From an uncultured Flavobacteriales bacterium (GTDB taxonomy: Bacteria > Bacteroidota > Bacteroidia > Flavobacteriales_E > Vicingaceae), in NCBI GenBank assembly GCA_913048175.1, contig CAJWVX010000008.1, positions 1 through 45,381 on the forward strand: a stretch of 45,381 nt of DNA. Reading direction: 5' to 3'. The notes below the pieces were generated by a model. It did not search any database. It saw only the letters and a list, made by a program, of their open reading frames with translations, and was not told where the DNA came from. Position numbers and translations under genes: made by a program. Numbering within the stretch: position 1 is the first letter of the stretch; the number at the start of each line of letters is the position of its first letter. Below, in pieces: positions 43,766 through 45,381 of the stretch.

Positions 43766-44347
43766 TTAGACTTTTTTACGACTAAATAAAAAACCTAAGC
43801 CACCTCCAATAATACCTCCTAAAATGTGAGCAAACTGAGAGATATTGTCCGCATTAAAACTATTTAAAACCTCTCCTCCAATATAAATTAAAACGATAAA
43901 GATAAAGGTTAAGGGAATTTCTTTTTGCTTCATATTAACAACTGATGAAAGCACAATAAACATAAACACAATACCACTAGCCCCAATAATACCACTATCA
44001 AATAACAGCACGTTTAAAAGACCAGTAACAAAGGCGGTAAAAAGTGTCATTAAAGTTAAAAGTTTTGTACCATATTTCTCTTCTAAAATTGGTCCTAACA
44101 TTAACAATAACAAAATATTACCTATAAAATGTTGAAAATCAGCATGACAAAGAGTGTAGCTTATTAATTGGTAAAATTCTATAATGTTCAAACTCGAAGA
44201 AAGACCGAAAAAATTATTTATTAAACCTCCAGTTAACATATTTAAAAGTAGTACAGCAAGAGAAAGTAAACAAAAAGTTAGTGTAAATTTTGCATTATAC
44301 TTCACTCTCCAATTACCACTATCTATTAAATTTCTTCTATTCTCCAT
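43766..44347 (-). CDS. rhomboid-family intramembrane serine protease
   Basis: This 193-residue protein has about six membrane segments. The catalytic Ser is S124 in GASG and the His is H174 in FAHILGG; H73/N77 in HADFQHFIGN form the usual oxyanion region. It cleaves membrane proteins inside the bilayer. The first 20 residues are soluble and basic. It converges with the helicase gene (29 bases apart) and appears to be a single-gene unit. Substrate unknown; a role in the membrane systems next door is possible but not supported by orientation. Confidence 0.9.
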   Translation of the reverse strand: MENRRNLIDSGNWRVKYNAKFTLTFCLLSLAVLLLNMLTGGLINNFFGLSSSLNIIEFYQLISYTLCHADFQHFIGNILLLLMLGPILEEKYGTKLLTLMTLFTAFVTGLLNVLLFDSGIIGASGIVFMFIVLSSVVNMKQKEIPLTFIFIVLIYIGGEVLNSFNADNISQFAHILGGIIGGGLGFLFSRKKV

Positions 44348-44681
44348 TAGTGCTATTTTATATTATCTAATGACTAAAATACTTATAATATTGTCCTAAT
44401 TAAAAAAATAGAAAACAATCACTATTTAATAATTATTTATATAAAAAATAACTACTTTACTATTTCATGAATTCTTTAAGATTATTTCAATTTAGATAAA
44501 TTCTGAGAAAATATTATTTCATCCAAAAAATAAACAAAACCATGTTTATTAGTCGAATTATAGTTGTATTGATTGATAATTTAACCTTTAATTATAATTG
44601 GCATTTTGAAGCTATTTAAAGATTTAAAAGTGTTTGAAAATTCAACATCTGATTTACATATAACCATATTTGTAAACGGTT
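44348..44681. other. intergenic stretch
   Basis: About 330 A+T-rich bases. I see no gene, hairpin with T-run or other signal that I can support. Confidence 0.5.
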
Positions 44682-45116
44682 TTATTTTAAGGTATAAAAC
44701 TTCTTTGTGCTCTGTCCGATAAGTGTTAAAAACATACATTTTTTAGCATGTTTTTTTATACGCTCTAATTGAAGACTGCTTTTAGCAAAAAAACCTACTT
44801 CATCTATAATAATATTTGAACTTGGAGAGACATCCTTCAAAAAATCATCAATAGTGTCTAAGTGATTGTTTTTACCTTCAGTTTTCCTAATAATTAAAAA
44901 CTTAATATTTAAACATTTATTTTGATTGTGTAAATCTGAAATTTTCACCTTTTTAGATTTCCCAAAAAGACTATACTGATTAATTACTGGTTCAACAAGA
45001 CCTACTATATAAAAAGTATCACAGCCCAAATATTCATTGGTGTCAATTTGGTTAGGAACGAAATAAAGGCTGTTACTTGAACCAACTGGAGAAAAATACT
45101 CTTGTATATTATTCAT
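44682..45116 (-). CDS. hypothetical protein, 144 residues
   Basis: I do not recognise this soluble protein. It looks alpha/beta: strands such as CDTFYIVGLVEP, LNIKFLIIRKTEG, SSNIIIDEVGFF and KCMFLTLIGQST could be the core of a Rossmann-like fold. IIIDEVGFF resembles a Walker B, but no Walker A is present in this frame or in the short upstream gene. Its start overlaps the upstream gene's stop by 4 bases (ATGA type), so the two form a pair. Confidence 0.5.
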   Translation of the reverse strand: MNNIQEYFSPVGSSNSLYFVPNQIDTNEYLGCDTFYIVGLVEPVINQYSLFGKSKKVKISDLHNQNKCLNIKFLIIRKTEGKNNHLDTIDDFLKDVSPSSNIIIDEVGFFAKSSLQLERIKKHAKKCMFLTLIGQSTKKFYTLK

Positions 45117-45340
45117 GCTATTCTATTTTTTGTAGTAGCCAAACTGACTGTTTTTATAAACCTATTTATTGTTTTAAGGTTAAAAAAAACAAAAGTATAT
45201 TTCTTTTTGAAGAAGCTATGTATTACATGTAATTTATTTAGAAGTGTTAAGTTAATTGGATAAAATAATAGTTCTTCTATATACAACAGGGCAAACTCAT
45301 ACTTTTTCTTTTTCAAGGTTAGATCTAAAAAAACACTCAT
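45113..45340 (-). CDS. small hypothetical protein, 75 residues
   Basis: This is a Lys/Phe/Leu-rich short protein starting MSVFLDLTLKKKKYEFALLY. It is translationally coupled to the next gene by a 4-base overlap, which argues that it is real. I recognise no family. Its start is about 40 bases from the window edge, so the promoter may be outside. Confidence 0.45.
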   Translation of the reverse strand: MSVFLDLTLKKKKYEFALLYIEELLFYPINLTLLNKLHVIHSFFKKKYTFVFFNLKTINRFIKTVSLATTKNRIA

Positions 45341-45381
45341 TAAGTGTACTTTTTATAGCTTTTGTCAGTTCGAGTGTTTCG

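Overview
The window looks like chromosomal DNA of a Bacteroidota bacterium, most likely of the Flavobacteriia. It is strongly A+T rich. Several genes are preceded by the TAnnTTTG -7 promoter element of this phylum. One secreted protein ends in a type IX secretion sorting domain. The TonB-dependent receptor has a carboxypeptidase-like N-terminal domain, and a bacilliredoxin is present. I saw no rRNA, tRNA or CRISPR array.

Left part (1-7.7 kb): the 3' end of an IS3-family element, a decayed flavin-reductase gene beside an intact bacilliredoxin gene, an msrB-msrA pair, then about 5 kb of very A+T-rich, gene-poor DNA with a few small unknown genes and stop-riddled remnants. This reads as a decaying, IS-bordered accessory zone.

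Heme/iron operon (16.1-7.7 kb, minus strand): eight genes behind one promoter that carries a perfect 23-bp palindrome of Fur-box type. They encode a secreted HmuY-like protein with a type IX tail, a DUF6607 protein, a DUF2271 protein, a PepSY-flavodoxin membrane protein, a hemerythrin-like protein, a DUF6686 protein, a TonB-dependent receptor and an HmuY-like lipoprotein. A terminator hairpin after the first gene may make its expression higher than the rest.

Envelope/polyamine supercluster (17.1-39.0 kb), in three blocks. (A) Minus strand: YqiJ-like OB-fold membrane protein, YqiK-like flotillin, an unknown protein, a 1628-residue MoxR-like AAA+ ATPase, a 50-residue membrane protein and two TerB-like proteins. 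(B) Plus strand: DUF3592-like membrane protein, a membrane-fused aminopropyltransferase, a histidine-bearing polytopic membrane protein and a lipoprotein FAD oxidoreductase. (C) Minus strand: a nine-gene operon of YjfI (DUF2170), PspA, a 51-residue membrane protein, AdoMet decarboxylase, a voltage-gated K+ channel, DUF4178, a Gly/Tyr/Ser-rich lipoprotein, a tandem DUF350 protein and a second membrane-fused aminopropyltransferase. Blocks A and C resemble the E. coli yqiJK and yjfIJKLMC operons brought together. My inference is a membrane-integrity system that makes decarboxylated AdoMet and uses it at the membrane.

Right part (39.2-45.3 kb): a plus-strand operon of XRE regulator, phospholipase-D-type nuclease, TerB-like protein and SF1 helicase with a probable nuclease tail. 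It is a candidate defence or DNA-processing system related in composition to Mokosh. A rhomboid protease and two overlapping unknown genes follow on the minus strand. The best candidates for something undescribed are the supercluster as a unit and the XRE-PLD-TerB-helicase operon.
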